A DNA stretch of 64,000 nucleotides from Brachybacterium epidermidis (lineage in GTDB: Bacteria > Actinomycetota > Actinomycetes > Actinomycetales > Dermabacteraceae): positions 43,178-107,177 of the forward strand of contig NZ_JADEYR010000010.1 in assembly GCF_015209585.1 (NCBI RefSeq), given 5' to 3'. Positions 8,028 through 17,044 of the stretch are shown here, in pieces. Positions within the stretch are counted from its first letter, which is position 1. Each line of letters starts with the position of its first letter. The position numbers and the translations under genes were made by a program. A model generated the notes under the pieces. That model did not search any database, was not told the DNA's origin, and saw only the letters and a list, made by a program, of their open reading frames with translations.

Positions 8028-9461
8028 ATGAACCGCACTGACGCTCCCGCGCGCACCCCCGCCGGGGCCCCCGGGCAACAGCCCGGTCCGCTGCCACCGC
8101 GAGGAGCACCCGGGCCGGTTCGGCGCGACGGTCAGGGCCCGCCGGGTCCAGACCCCCGCAACGACGGCTACGGCTACGACGTCGATCGCGTCGATCCCCG
8201 CGGCCCGGTCAGGCTCGGCGATGCACGGACGCCACGGGTGCGCAGGCGGCGCGCCTGGCTGCAGTGGCTCGTATGGGGAGGCTCCATCCTGGGGCTGCTG
8301 CTGGTGGCCGCGGGTGTCTACCTCTTCGCGATCAGGCCGCTCGGCTTCGGCACCTCGCTGGTGGCGTTCACCGCTGCCCTGGTGCCGGTCACGATCGTGC
8401 TGCTGGCGATCTGGTGGCTCGACCGCTACACCCCCCAGCCCCGCCTCACCCTGGTCTATGCGTTCATCTGGGGCGCTGCCGGGTCCGTGGGCCTGACCCT
8501 TTTCTTCGGCGGCTTCTTCACCGCCTGGATCAGCCCCCCCGAGCCCGAGGCCATCACCGCCGAGTTCCTGGGTGCGGTGATCCAGGCCCCCGTGGTCGAG
8601 GAGTTCACCAAGTCCCTGGGCCTGATCGCTCTGCTGTGCTGGGGGCGGCGCTTCATCGGCGGCCCGATCGACGGCGTGGTCTATGCGGCGCTGATCGCGG
8701 GGGGCTTCGCCTTCACCGAGAACATCCTGTACTTCGGGCAATCCTTCCACCAGGCCCAGGCGATGGGGGAGGTGGCCGTGTTCTGGCAGACCTTCTACCT
8801 GCGCGGCCTGCTCTCGCCCTTCGCCCATGTGTCCTTCACCGCGCTGTGCGGCCTGGGGCTGGGGATCGCGGCGGAGCGCCGGTCGCTGATGCTGTACTTC
8901 GGCCTCGGCATCGGCGGGCTCTCGCTGGGCATGGTGCTGCACGCCCTGTGGAACGGCTCGGCCTTCTTCATCGAGGTCGACCCCGCGGACCCGCTCGCCG
9001 GGTTCCTGCGCTACTACCTCACCGTCCAGGTGCCCATCTTCGTGCTGCTGGCCGCCATCGCCATCTGGCTGCGGGTGCGCGAGCGCCGCATCCTGCGCCG
9101 CCAGCTCAGCGAGTACGGCAGGGCGGGATGGTTCTCGCCCGACGAGGTGACCATGCTGCTGTCGATGCGGCGGCGCCGGAAGGCGGAGAAGTGGGCGGGT
9201 CGCCACGGGGCTCTGGCGCGCATGGGCATGCGCGATCTCATCCGCGCCGCGGTCGAGCTGGCTCTGGACCGCCACAGCGTCCTGTTCGGCAGACCCACTC
9301 GACGATCCCGCATGCGCGAGCGCGAGCTGCTGGAGATCATCACCGCGGATCGTCGCCTGATCGGCGCCCTCACCGCGCCCGTCGTGCGCGAGGTGACCCG
9401 GCCGGCTGCCGATGGGGCCGCAGCTCCTGCGGGTCGGGCTGCCTCCGCCGTCTGCGCCTGA
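8028..9461 (+). CDS. PrsW-family intramembrane metalloprotease
   Basis: 477 aa. I chose ATG 8028 because GGGGAGGGGAG lies just before it; an earlier in-frame ATG has no such site. The N-terminus (1-70) is Pro/Gly-rich and cytoplasmic. About eight membrane segments follow between 75 and 360. The three family motifs are present: EEFTK (glutamates and lysine), FAFTEN and HALWN. PrsW proteases cleave membrane proteins such as anti-sigma factors within the bilayer. The C-terminal 115 residues are basic and probably cytoplasmic. The substrate is unknown and no anti-sigma gene is adjacent. Confidence 0.88.
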   Translation: MNRTDAPARTPAGAPGQQPGPLPPRGAPGPVRRDGQGPPGPDPRNDGYGYDVDRVDPRGPVRLGDARTPRVRRRRAWLQWLVWGGSILGLLLVAAGVYLFAIRPLGFGTSLVAFTAALVPVTIVLLAIWWLDRYTPQPRLTLVYAFIWGAAGSVGLTLFFGGFFTAWISPPEPEAITAEFLGAVIQAPVVEEFTKSLGLIALLCWGRRFIGGPIDGVVYAALIAGGFAFTENILYFGQSFHQAQAMGEVAVFWQTFYLRGLLSPFAHVSFTALCGLGLGIAAERRSLMLYFGLGIGGLSLGMVLHALWNGSAFFIEVDPADPLAGFLRYYLTVQVPIFVLLAAIAIWLRVRERRILRRQLSEYGRAGWFSPDEVTMLLSMRRRRKAEKWAGRHGALARMGMRDLIRAAVELALDRHSVLFGRPTRRSRMRERELLEIITADRRLIGALTAPVVREVTRPAADGAAAPAGRAASAVCA

Positions 9462-9579
9462 GGTCATCCCCGCGCGAGCGGCGGTCCACGGCGTATGCAA
9501 GGAACCGCTGGCGGCCGAGGTCGAGGGCCGCCCCGTAGAATGGGCCGCCGACAGGACGCACGTGATCGGGAGGAGAACG

Positions 9580-10338
9580 ATGGCCGGGCATTCCAAGTGG
9601 GCGACCACCAAGCACAAGAAGGCCGCTCTGGACGCCAAGCGGGGCAAGCTGTTCGCCAAGCTGGTGAAGAACATCGAGGTGGCAGCCCGGATGGGCGGCC
9701 CCGACCCGGCCGGCAACCCCACCCTGTTCGACGCCATCCAGAAGGCCAAGAAGACCTCCGTCCCCAATGACAACATCGACCGTGCCGTCAAGCGGGGCGG
9801 CGGGCTCGACGGCGGCGGCGTCAACTACGAGACCCTCATGTACGAGGGCTACGCCCCCGGTGGGGTGGCCGTCCTGGTGGAGTGCCTCACCGACAACAAG
9901 AACCGCGCGGTCTCCGAGGTGCGTCTGGCCTTCAGCCGCAACGGCGGCAACATGGCGGACTCCGGCTCGGTCTCCTACCTCTTCGAGCGCAAGGGCGTCG
10001 TCACCGTGCCTCGGGGCGAGCTCAGCGAGGAGAACCTGCTGGAGGTGGTGCTGGACGCCGGTGCGGAGGAGATCCTCGAGGAGGGGGAGACCTTCGAGAT
10101 CCACTCCGCCGCCACCGATGTGGTGGCGGTGCGCACCGCGCTCCAGGAGGCGGGCATCGACTACGACAGCGCCGAGGCCCAGTTCGTGCCCACCATGCGC
10201 ACCCCCGTAGAACTGGACGGTGCGAAGAAGGTGCTGCAGCTGATCGACGCGCTCGAGGACAGCGACGACGTGCAGGAGGTCTACTCCAACGTGGACATCC
10301 CCGCCGAGGTCGCCGCACAGCTCGAGGACGAGGACTGA
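9580..10338 (+). CDS. YebC/PmpR-family translation and transcription regulator
   Basis: 252 aa. Start ATG 9580 is preceded by GGGAGGAG at 6 nt; -10 candidate TAGAAT at 9536-9541. The signature N-terminus [20 protein letters not shown] is followed by the family's three alpha/beta domains, including [22 protein letters not shown] and [10 protein letters not shown]. The family binds DNA and, as recently shown for bacterial members, helps ribosomes pass proline stretches. It precedes ruvC by 13 nt, the usual yebC-ruvCAB arrangement. Confidence 0.95.
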   Translation: MAGHSKWATTKHKKAALDAKRGKLFAKLVKNIEVAARMGGPDPAGNPTLFDAIQKAKKTSVPNDNIDRAVKRGGGLDGGGVNYETLMYEGYAPGGVAVLVECLTDNKNRAVSEVRLAFSRNGGNMADSGSVSYLFERKGVVTVPRGELSEENLLEVVLDAGAEEILEEGETFEIHSAATDVVAVRTALQEAGIDYDSAEAQFVPTMRTPVELDGAKKVLQLIDALEDSDDVQEVYSNVDIPAEVAAQLEDED

Positions 10339-10351
10339 GGTCCGCACGCCG

Positions 10352-10942
10352 ATGTCGCTGCGTGTGCTGGGGGTGGACCCCGGGCTGACCCGCTGCGGCA
10401 TCGGCGTGCTGGATTCCGCCGGGGGTCGACGTGCCACGCTGGTGGCCGCCGGGGTGGTGCGCTCCTCGAGCGAGGACCCGATCGACCAGCGCCTGCTGGC
10501 CATCTCCCGCGGGCTGCGCGCGTCGATCGAGGAGCACGCCCCGGACGTGGTCGCTGTCGAGCGCGTGTTCAGTCAGAACAACACCCCCACCGTGATGGGC
10601 ACCGCTCAGGTGTCCGGGATCGCGATCCTGCTCGCCGCCGAGCGGCGCATCCCGATCGCCATGCACACGCCCTCGGAGGTCAAGGCCGCGGTCACCGGGT
10701 ACGGCCGCGCCGACAAGAAGCAGATCCAGGCCGTACTGGTGAAGCTGCTGGGCCTGGACGCCCCGCCCAAGCCCGCCGATGCCGCTGACGCAGTCGCGAT
10801 CGCGCTCACCCAGCTGTGGCGGGGGCCCGGGCCGGTGCGGCTGGACTCCACCGGCGGGGCGCGCACCAGCGCCCAGGCGCGCTGGGCGGAGGCGGAGCGC
10901 GCGGCCCGACGCGCCCGGGACTCCTCCACCTCCCGCTTCTGA
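10352..10942 (+). CDS. ruvC: Holliday junction endonuclease RuvC
   Basis: 196 aa. RNase H-like resolvase that cuts Holliday junctions bound by RuvAB. The catalytic acids are visible: Asp9 in [10 protein letters not shown], Glu in VAVERVF, and the paired Asp in [13 protein letters not shown]. The basic C-terminal tail (about 165-196) is longer than in E. coli. First gene of ruvCAB; ruvA starts 26 nt after its stop. Confidence 0.96.
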   Translation: MSLRVLGVDPGLTRCGIGVLDSAGGRRATLVAAGVVRSSSEDPIDQRLLAISRGLRASIEEHAPDVVAVERVFSQNNTPTVMGTAQVSGIAILLAAERRIPIAMHTPSEVKAAVTGYGRADKKQIQAVLVKLLGLDAPPKPADAADAVAIALTQLWRGPGPVRLDSTGGARTSAQARWAEAERAARRARDSSTSRF

Positions 10943-10956
10943 TCGAACACTCGTTC

Positions 10957-10962
10957 TAGGGT
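10957..10962 (+). promoter_or_regulatory. -10 box (TAGGGT) of a leaderless ruvA promoter
   Basis: TAGGGT lies exactly 6 nt before GTG 10969, in the 26-nt gap between ruvC and ruvA. No Shine-Dalgarno sequence is present. The geometry implies transcription starting at or next to the start codon, giving ruvAB a promoter of its own inside the operon. Confidence 0.5.
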
Positions 10963-10968
10963 GGCCGC

Positions 10969-11589
10969 GTGATCGCTTCATTGACCGGGCGCGTGGCCCG
11001 CATCGAGTTGGACGCGCTGGTGCTGGAGGTGGGCGGCATCGGCTATCTGGTGCGCACCACGCCGCAGGCCCTGGCCTCCACCCGCCACGGTGCCGAGCTC
11101 ACCCTCCACACCGAGCTGGTGGTGCGCGAGGACTCGCTGACCCTGTACGGATTCCCCCACCCCGAGGAGACGGAGATCTTCCGCATCGTCCAGTCGGTCT
11201 CCGGGATCGGTCCCCGCATCGCCCTGGCGGTGCTGGCGGTGCTGGAGCCGGAGGAGCTGCGCCGGGCCGTGGCCGAGGAGGACGTCCGGACCATCACCCG
11301 CACACCAGGCATCGGGCCGAAGGTCGCCGGGCGGATGATCCTCGAGCTGAGCGGCAAGCTCGCCACCCCCAGCGGGGCGCCGGCGAGCACCACCGCCCCG
11401 GCAGGGTCGCCGGCCGCCGCCGGCGGAGGCGGGATCGACGCCGATGTGATCGAGGCCCTGGTGGGCCTGGGCTGGCCGGAGAAGGCCGCCGCCGGCGCTG
11501 TCGCCACCGCCCGCGAGGGCGAGGGCTCCGACCTGGATGCCGCGTCCCTGCTGCGCAGCGCCCTGCGCGGACTGGCGAGCGCCCGATGA
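10969..11589 (+). CDS. ruvA: Holliday junction branch-migration protein RuvA
   Basis: 206 aa. GTG start. Domain I is an OB fold ([15 protein letters not shown]...). Domain II has the helix-hairpin-helix pair ([14 protein letters not shown] and [13 protein letters not shown]). A Gly/Ala/Pro linker leads to domain III (about 155-206), which contacts RuvB. RuvA tetramers hold the four-way junction and load RuvB rings. The stop overlaps the ruvB start by 4 nt. Confidence 0.96.
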   Translation: MIASLTGRVARIELDALVLEVGGIGYLVRTTPQALASTRHGAELTLHTELVVREDSLTLYGFPHPEETEIFRIVQSVSGIGPRIALAVLAVLEPEELRRAVAEEDVRTITRTPGIGPKVAGRMILELSGKLATPSGAPASTTAPAGSPAAAGGGGIDADVIEALVGLGWPEKAAAGAVATAREGEGSDLDAASLLRSALRGLASAR

Positions 11590-12704
11590 GCGCGAGCAAG
11601 GACCAGGGCCTGAGCGCTAAGGGGGGCGCGGGGGTGAGCGAGAGGTTCGAGGAGGGCGCCGAGGACCAGCATCCCGGGCACCTCACCGACCCCGATGCCG
11701 TCGCCCCCGAACGTGCCGCCGAGGCGGCGCTGCGACCTCGTCGGCTCGAGGAGTTCGTGGGCCAGCAGGTGGTCCGCGATCAGCTCTCGCTGGTGCTGGA
11801 GGCCGCCACCGGCCGCGGCCGCACCCCGGAGCACGTGCTGCTGTCCGGCCCTCCGGGCCTGGGCAAGCCCCCCCTGGCGATGATCATCGCCGCCGAGCTG
11901 TCCGCGCCCCTGCGCATCACCTCCGGGCCGGCCGTGCAGCACGCCGGGGACCTCGCCGCGATCCTCTCCTCCCTGGACGAGGGCGAGGTGCTGTTCATCG
12001 ACGAGGTGCATCGCCTGGCACGGCCCGCCGAGGAGATGCTGTACATCGCCATGGAGGACTTCCGGGTGGACGTGGTGGTGGGCAAGGGGGTGGGCGCCAC
12101 TGCGATCCCGCTGGACCTGCCCCCGTTCACCGTGGTGGGTGCCACCACCCGGGCAGGCCTGCTGCCCGCTCCGCTGCGCGACCGGTTCGGCTTCGTGGGG
12201 CACCTGGACTACTACGGGTCCGGAGAGCTGCGCGAGGTGGTACGGCGCTCCGCGGTGCGACTGGAGGTGGAGCTGGAGGACGAGGCCGCCGCCGAGATCG
12301 CCTCCCGCTCCCGCGGCACCCCCCGCATCGCCAACCGTCTGCTGAGGCGGGTCAGGGACTGGGCGCAGGTGCGCGGCACCGGCACCCTGGACCTGGAGGC
12401 GGCCCGCGAGGCCCTGCGGGTGTACGAGGTCGACGAGCGCGGGCTGGACCGGCTGGACCGCGCCGTCCTCAGTGCCCTGTGCACACGGTTCGCCGGGGGA
12501 CCGGTGGGGCTGTCCACCCTCGCCGTCGCCGTGGGGGAGGAGACCGAGACGGTGGAGACCATGGTCGAGCCCTACCTGGTGCGGGAGGGCTTCCTGGTGC
12601 GCACACCGCGAGGACGCACCGCGGCACCCTCGGCGTGGAGCCATCTGGGGCTTGCACCCCCGGAGCCGCAGACCGGCACCACGCCGCCGCTGGGTCGCTT
12701 CTGA
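11586..12704 (+). CDS. ruvB: Holliday junction helicase RuvB with altered Walker A motif
   Basis: 372 aa. AAA+ motor of RuvAB branch migration; ATG 11586 overlaps the ruvA stop. Full length with Walker B LFIDEVHR, sensor I VGATTRAG, arginine-finger region PLRDRFGF, sensor [14 protein letters not shown] and the C-terminal winged helix. The Walker A motif reads [11 protein letters not shown] (codons 11868-11873 are CCC CCC) where GKTT or GKTS is otherwise nearly invariant. Losing the Mg-coordinating Thr should cripple ATP hydrolysis. Everything else looks functional, so a local sequence error or a recent mutation is the main question. Confidence 0.95.
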   Translation: MSASKDQGLSAKGGAGVSERFEEGAEDQHPGHLTDPDAVAPERAAEAALRPRRLEEFVGQQVVRDQLSLVLEAATGRGRTPEHVLLSGPPGLGKPPLAMIIAAELSAPLRITSGPAVQHAGDLAAILSSLDEGEVLFIDEVHRLARPAEEMLYIAMEDFRVDVVVGKGVGATAIPLDLPPFTVVGATTRAGLLPAPLRDRFGFVGHLDYYGSGELREVVRRSAVRLEVELEDEAAAEIASRSRGTPRIANRLLRRVRDWAQVRGTGTLDLEAAREALRVYEVDERGLDRLDRAVLSALCTRFAGGPVGLSTLAVAVGEETETVETMVEPYLVREGFLVRTPRGRTAAPSAWSHLGLAPPEPQTGTTPPLGRF

Positions 12705-12799
12705 TCCCGGAGCGGTAGAGTGGGGCGGCCCGACCCGGGCACCGCTGTGCCCTTCGCCCCCTGACCACTGCTCCCGGGCCGCCCGTCGGAAGGAACCCT

Positions 12800-13264
12800 G
12801 TGGAATCCCTGCTCCCGCTCCTGTTCATGTTCGCCCTGCTGATGCTGCCGATGGTCTGGCTCTCCAGCCGTCAGCGCAAGATGCAGCAGCAGCAGATGGA
12901 GGCGGTGTCCCAGCTGGGCATCGGCGACGAGGTGCGCACCCATTCGGGCTTCTACGGCATCATCGTCGAGGAGTTCGGCGACCAGGTGATCCTGGAGACG
13001 GAGAACGGGGCCCAGATGAAGTGGGACCGCCGCGCGATCTCCGGTCTCGCCCAGCCCACCGGCCCGGCCGCGGAGGCCGCGACCGCCGATGGCGCCGAGG
13101 CCGATCGGCTGGACCCCGCGCTGGAGGACCAGGAGCGCGTCGACCCCGCTCCCTCGGCGGTCTCGGACGATCTCTCCACGCCGTACGATGACAGCGTTCG
13201 TCGCGAGGACCCGGCCGGGACCTCGGAGAGCGACGGGTACGAACAGGATCGCCGCCAGCGCTGA
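12800..13264 (+). CDS. yajC: Preprotein translocase subunit YajC
   Basis: 154 aa. GTG 12800 with GGAAGGA 8 nt upstream; -10 candidate TAGAGT at 12716-12721. One N-terminal membrane segment (about 3-24) is followed by the family core QRKMQQQQMEAVSQLGIGDEVRTHSGFYGIIVEE. The tail (85-154) is acidic and unstructured. YajC associates with SecDF and supports SecYEG export. It heads the cluster yajC-secD-secF-apt. Confidence 0.93.
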   Translation: MESLLPLLFMFALLMLPMVWLSSRQRKMQQQQMEAVSQLGIGDEVRTHSGFYGIIVEEFGDQVILETENGAQMKWDRRAISGLAQPTGPAAEAATADGAEADRLDPALEDQERVDPAPSAVSDDLSTPYDDSVRREDPAGTSESDGYEQDRRQR

Positions 13265-13350
13265 TCATCGCCTGATCAGCCGTCTCCCGGCGCCTCCCGC
13301 TGCCCTGCCCATCGCATTGACCTGCCCGTCGTCCTGAGGAACCGCGCTCC

Positions 13351-15204
13351 ATGCCCCTGCGCCGTCTAGCTCTTGCCGCACTCGCGGTGCTCATCCTGCT
13401 GTTGGGCGGTGGTATCGCCGCCGGCACGAAGTGGGGCGGTTGGCACCCGGCACCGGCCCTGTCCCTCGATCTGGCCGGTGGTACGCAGGTGATCCTGCAG
13501 GCCACCTCCCGTGACGGCTCGCCGATCGACCGGGACGCCATGGAGCAGGCCCGGCAGATCATCGCCCAGCGCGTGAACGCCATGGGTGTGGCAGAGACCG
13601 AGATCACCGTGCAGGGCGGCACCAACATCGTCATCGACGTACCGGGCACGATGGACCAGGCCACCTCCGAGGCCCTGCGGCAGACGGCCGCCATGGGCTT
13701 CCGCCCGGTGCTGGGCGTGGTCGCACCCGAGGGTACCGGGGAGGCGCTTCCCTCCGACGGCGGCGGCTCGGACGCGGGCGCCTCCGATGCCGGTGGCGAC
13801 GCTGGCAGCGGCGAGACCTCCCAGCCGCCCGCCGATCCCAGCGCCCTGCAGTTCGACCCCCTGGTGGGCACTGATCCCTCGATGGCACCCACGCCCACCG
13901 CTCCCGGTCAGGACGACCTGCCGTACCCCGCGTGGTCCATGGACTGGCTCACCGCCGAGATCCAGAACGAGCTGATGACGGTCGACTGCACCGACCCGGC
14001 CGCCCAGCAGGAGCGGGTCTCCCAGGCCGCACCGGATGAACCGGTCGTGGCCTGCGACCCCGACGGCACCCAGAAGTTCGTGCTCGGCCCCCAGGTGGTG
14101 GCCGGCTCTGCCGTGCGCGATGCCAGCGTGGGCTCCGACATGACCCCCACCGGGCAGCCCACCGGCTTCTTCGTCACCAACATCCGCTTCCAGGACGACG
14201 CCGCGCAGTCCTTCTCCCACATGACGCAGGCGCTCTACGGCGGCGAGGGCGCCACCACGGCCTTCGCCATCGTCCTGGACGGCCTGGTCATCTCCGCCCC
14301 CACCGTGGAGGAGCCCTCCCCGGGCGGTGAGGCCTCCATCTCCGGCAACTTCACCCAGGAGCAGGCCTCCCAGCTCGCGGACCAGCTGCGCTTCGGCGCG
14401 CTGCCGTTGGAGTTCGAGGTCGCCTCCGAGCAGCAGATCTCCGCCACGCTCGGCTCGGACCAGCTGGAGAAGGGCCTGATCGCCGGCCTCATCGGGCTGG
14501 CGCTGGTGGTGCTCTACGCGATCGGTCAGTACCGGGCCCTGGCGGTGGTCACCACAGGCAGCCTGATCGTGACGGGGACGCTCGCCTACGGCATCCTCAC
14601 GGTGCTCTCCAACATCCCCGAGATCGGCTACCGGCTCTCCTTGGCGGGAGTGGTGGGCCTGATCGTCTCGATCGCCTTCACCGCCGACTCCTTCATCGTG
14701 TACTTCGAGAGGGTCAGGGACGAGATCCGCGACGGCCGCGGGATCGTCTCCGCCGTCGATCACGGCTGGGCCCGTGCGCGCCAGACCATCCTTGCCTCCG
14801 ACGCGGTGAACCTGATTGCCGCGGTGGTGCTGTACGCGCTGTCCACCGGCGGTGTGCGCGGATTCGCCTTCGTGCTGGGCATCACGACGATCCTGGACCT
14901 TGTGGTGGTGTTCCTGTTCACCCACCCCCTGCTGCAGACCCTCGTGCGCACCCGGTTCTTCGGCAAGGGGCACCCGATGAGCGGCCTGGACCCCGCGATG
15001 CTGGGCCGCAGCGTGCCCGCCTACGCCGGCCGAGGGCGGGTGCGCACGCTGAGCGAGACCCGGCCCCGCGGGCGCAGCTCCCGGGCCGTCGAGCCGGAGC
15101 CGCGGCTCACCCTGGCCGAGCGCAAGGCACTGCGTGCCCAGGAGAGCGCGCAGGAGGATCCGCCCAGCAGAGGTTCAGATCCGACCGGGGAGGAGAACCG
15201 ATGA
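13351..15204 (+). CDS. secD: Protein translocase subunit SecD
   Basis: 617 aa inner-membrane protein. An N-terminal membrane helix (about 4-25) is followed by the DLAGGTQVILQA motif. The large exported P1 domain contains a Gly/Ser/Asp/Pro-rich insertion (about 130-190) typical of high-GC actinobacteria. Five more helices follow (365-540), including AFTADSFIVYFERVRDEI. SecD and SecF use the proton gradient to pull proteins out of SecYEG. The cytoplasmic tail is basic. The stop overlaps the secF start (ATGA). Confidence 0.96.
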   Translation: MPLRRLALAALAVLILLLGGGIAAGTKWGGWHPAPALSLDLAGGTQVILQATSRDGSPIDRDAMEQARQIIAQRVNAMGVAETEITVQGGTNIVIDVPGTMDQATSEALRQTAAMGFRPVLGVVAPEGTGEALPSDGGGSDAGASDAGGDAGSGETSQPPADPSALQFDPLVGTDPSMAPTPTAPGQDDLPYPAWSMDWLTAEIQNELMTVDCTDPAAQQERVSQAAPDEPVVACDPDGTQKFVLGPQVVAGSAVRDASVGSDMTPTGQPTGFFVTNIRFQDDAAQSFSHMTQALYGGEGATTAFAIVLDGLVISAPTVEEPSPGGEASISGNFTQEQASQLADQLRFGALPLEFEVASEQQISATLGSDQLEKGLIAGLIGLALVVLYAIGQYRALAVVTTGSLIVTGTLAYGILTVLSNIPEIGYRLSLAGVVGLIVSIAFTADSFIVYFERVRDEIRDGRGIVSAVDHGWARARQTILASDAVNLIAAVVLYALSTGGVRGFAFVLGITTILDLVVVFLFTHPLLQTLVRTRFFGKGHPMSGLDPAMLGRSVPAYAGRGRVRTLSETRPRGRSSRAVEPEPRLTLAERKALRAQESAQEDPPSRGSDPTGEENR

Positions 15205-16418
15205 CCACCGCACTGTCCTCCTTCGGCAACTCCCTGCACGACGGGACCCGCTCCTTCCCCTTCGTGCGTCGACGCCGCACCTGGTACCTGCTCAGCGCCG
15301 TGGTGCTGCTGGTGCTGGGCACCATCGGGGCCCTGCGCGGCCCGGCCCTGGGAATCGAGTTCACCGGGGGATCGGAGTTCCAGATCGCCGGTGTGGGCGA
15401 TGCCGATCAGGCCGTGGCCCGCGACATCGTGCGCGAGCACGTGCCCACCAACGAGCCCAAGATCTCGGTGCTCGGCCAGGACACCCTGCGGGTGCAGACC
15501 GAGCAGCTGGATCCCGCCGAGACCAGCACCCTGGCCCAGGAGCTCGCCGAGGGGTACGGGGTGGAGACCTCGAACGTCTCGACCTCCTTCGTGGGACCGG
15601 TGTGGAGCGGCGACATCACTCAGAAGATGCTGCGGAGCGTCGCCGTGTTCCTGGCGCTGGTGGCCCTGACGATGGCGCTGTACTTCCGCAACCTCAAGGC
15701 CTCGATCGCCGCGATGCTGGCGCTACTGCACGACATGGCGCTCACCATCGCCGTGTACCTGGTGGTGGGCTTCGAGATCACCCCGGCCACCGTGATCGGC
15801 TTCCTGACCATCCTCGGCTACTCCCTGTACGACACGATCGTCGTGTTCGACAAGGTGCGCGAGAACACCGAGGACCTCACCTCCCAGCACCGCTTCACCT
15901 TCGCCGAACAGGTGGAGCGTGCCGCGAACCAGACCCTGGTGCGCTCGATCAACACCTCGGTGGTCGCCCTGCTCCCCGTCGGCGCGATCCTGGCGATCGG
16001 CGCCTTCGTGCTGGGGGCCGGCACGCTGAAGGACATCTCCCTGGCGCTGTTCGTCGGCATGCTGGCCGGCACCTACTCCTCGATCCTGCTGGCCCCCGGG
16101 CTCCTGGTGGACCTCCGGCGCCGGGAGCCGGAGATCGTCGCCCACACGCGCCGCGTCCGCGGCGGGTATGACGCCGAGGACCCGGGAGCCGAGGACCCGG
16201 CCCACGTCGAGGCCGACACCGGTGAGCGCGATGTCGAACAGGCCGCCGACCGGGACCCGGATGACGTGGACACCGAGGTCGCCGAGCGCACGGACGCCGC
16301 GCCGACCGAGGACCGATCGGATGATGCGCCGCACTCCACAGCCGCCGACCGCACCCGATACCAGCCGCGCCGCACCTCACGTCGGCGTCGGAACGCACCA
16401 CGACGAGGACAGCCATGA
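15201..16418 (+). CDS. secF: Protein translocase subunit SecF
   Basis: 405 aa, six-helix membrane partner of SecD. The N-terminal helix is followed by GIEFTGGSEFQI (the SecF counterpart of the SecD GG motif). The cytoplasmic loop and helices contain LTILGYSLYDTIVVFDKVREN and SINTSVVALLPVGAIL. The C-terminal 85 residues are an acidic, then Arg-rich tail. Overlaps secD at its start and apt at its stop, so the three genes are translationally coupled. Confidence 0.96.
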   Translation: MTTALSSFGNSLHDGTRSFPFVRRRRTWYLLSAVVLLVLGTIGALRGPALGIEFTGGSEFQIAGVGDADQAVARDIVREHVPTNEPKISVLGQDTLRVQTEQLDPAETSTLAQELAEGYGVETSNVSTSFVGPVWSGDITQKMLRSVAVFLALVALTMALYFRNLKASIAAMLALLHDMALTIAVYLVVGFEITPATVIGFLTILGYSLYDTIVVFDKVRENTEDLTSQHRFTFAEQVERAANQTLVRSINTSVVALLPVGAILAIGAFVLGAGTLKDISLALFVGMLAGTYSSILLAPGLLVDLRRREPEIVAHTRRVRGGYDAEDPGAEDPAHVEADTGERDVEQAADRDPDDVDTEVAERTDAAPTEDRSDDAPHSTAADRTRYQPRRTSRRRRNAPRRGQP

Positions 16419-16966
16419 CCGCCGACCACCGCCTCGCCCAGCAGGTCGCCGACCTGCTCGGCACCCATATAGCCGAGTACCCCGACTTCCCGGAGCCCGG
16501 AGTGCTGTTCCGGGACATCACGCCGCTGCTGCGCGACGCGAAGGCGCTGCGCACGGTCATCGAGTACTGGGTGGGCATGCTCCCGGAGAACATCGAGTAC
16601 ATCGTGGGCACCGAGGCCCGCGGGTTCGTGCTCGGTGCGCCGCTGGCCTACGAGCTCGGAGCCGGATTCGTGCCCGTGCGCAAGGCCGGCAAGCTCCCCG
16701 GCGCCCCTGCCTCCCTGCGCTATGACCTCGAGTACGGCTCGGCGGAGGTGCAGATCCAGAAGGACGCCCTGCCCGCGGGGGCCCGCACCCTGGTGGTCGA
16801 CGACCTGCTCGCCACCGGCGGCACCGCGGCCGCGACGGTGGAGCTCACGCGCACCTTCGGTGTGGAGCTGCTGGGTGCCTCGTTCCTGATCGAGCTGGAG
16901 GGGCTGCAGGGCCGCGAACGGCTCCCGGACGTCCCGATCACCACGGTCTGGTCGATCCCGAACTGA
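16415..16966 (+). CDS. apt: Adenine phosphoribosyltransferase
   Basis: 183 aa. Converts adenine plus PRPP to AMP in purine salvage. The PRPP loop is LVVDDLLATGGTAAATVEL; the substrate regions are YPDFPEPGVLFRDITPLL and GTEARGFVLGAPLAYELG. ATG 16415 overlaps the secF stop by 4 nt. The apt-rel neighbourhood after secDF is conserved across actinobacteria. Confidence 0.95.
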   Translation: MTADHRLAQQVADLLGTHIAEYPDFPEPGVLFRDITPLLRDAKALRTVIEYWVGMLPENIEYIVGTEARGFVLGAPLAYELGAGFVPVRKAGKLPGAPASLRYDLEYGSAEVQIQKDALPAGARTLVVDDLLATGGTAAATVELTRTFGVELLGASFLIELEGLQGRERLPDVPITTVWSIPN

Positions 16967-17013
16967 GACCCGGCTGCCCGCGGACTCGGGTCCGACCTGC
17001 ACCGCTGCGAGCG

Positions 17014-17019
17014 TAGACT
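17014..17019 (+). promoter_or_regulatory. Candidate -10 box (TAGACT) for rel
   Basis: TAGACT lies 26 nt before the rel GTG start, with an AGGAGGTG ribosome-binding site between them. It is the only TANNNT in the 78-nt gap after apt; no clear -35 was found. Confidence 0.4.
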
Positions 17020-17044
17020 GACCGTCTCAGGCAGGAGGTGAGCA

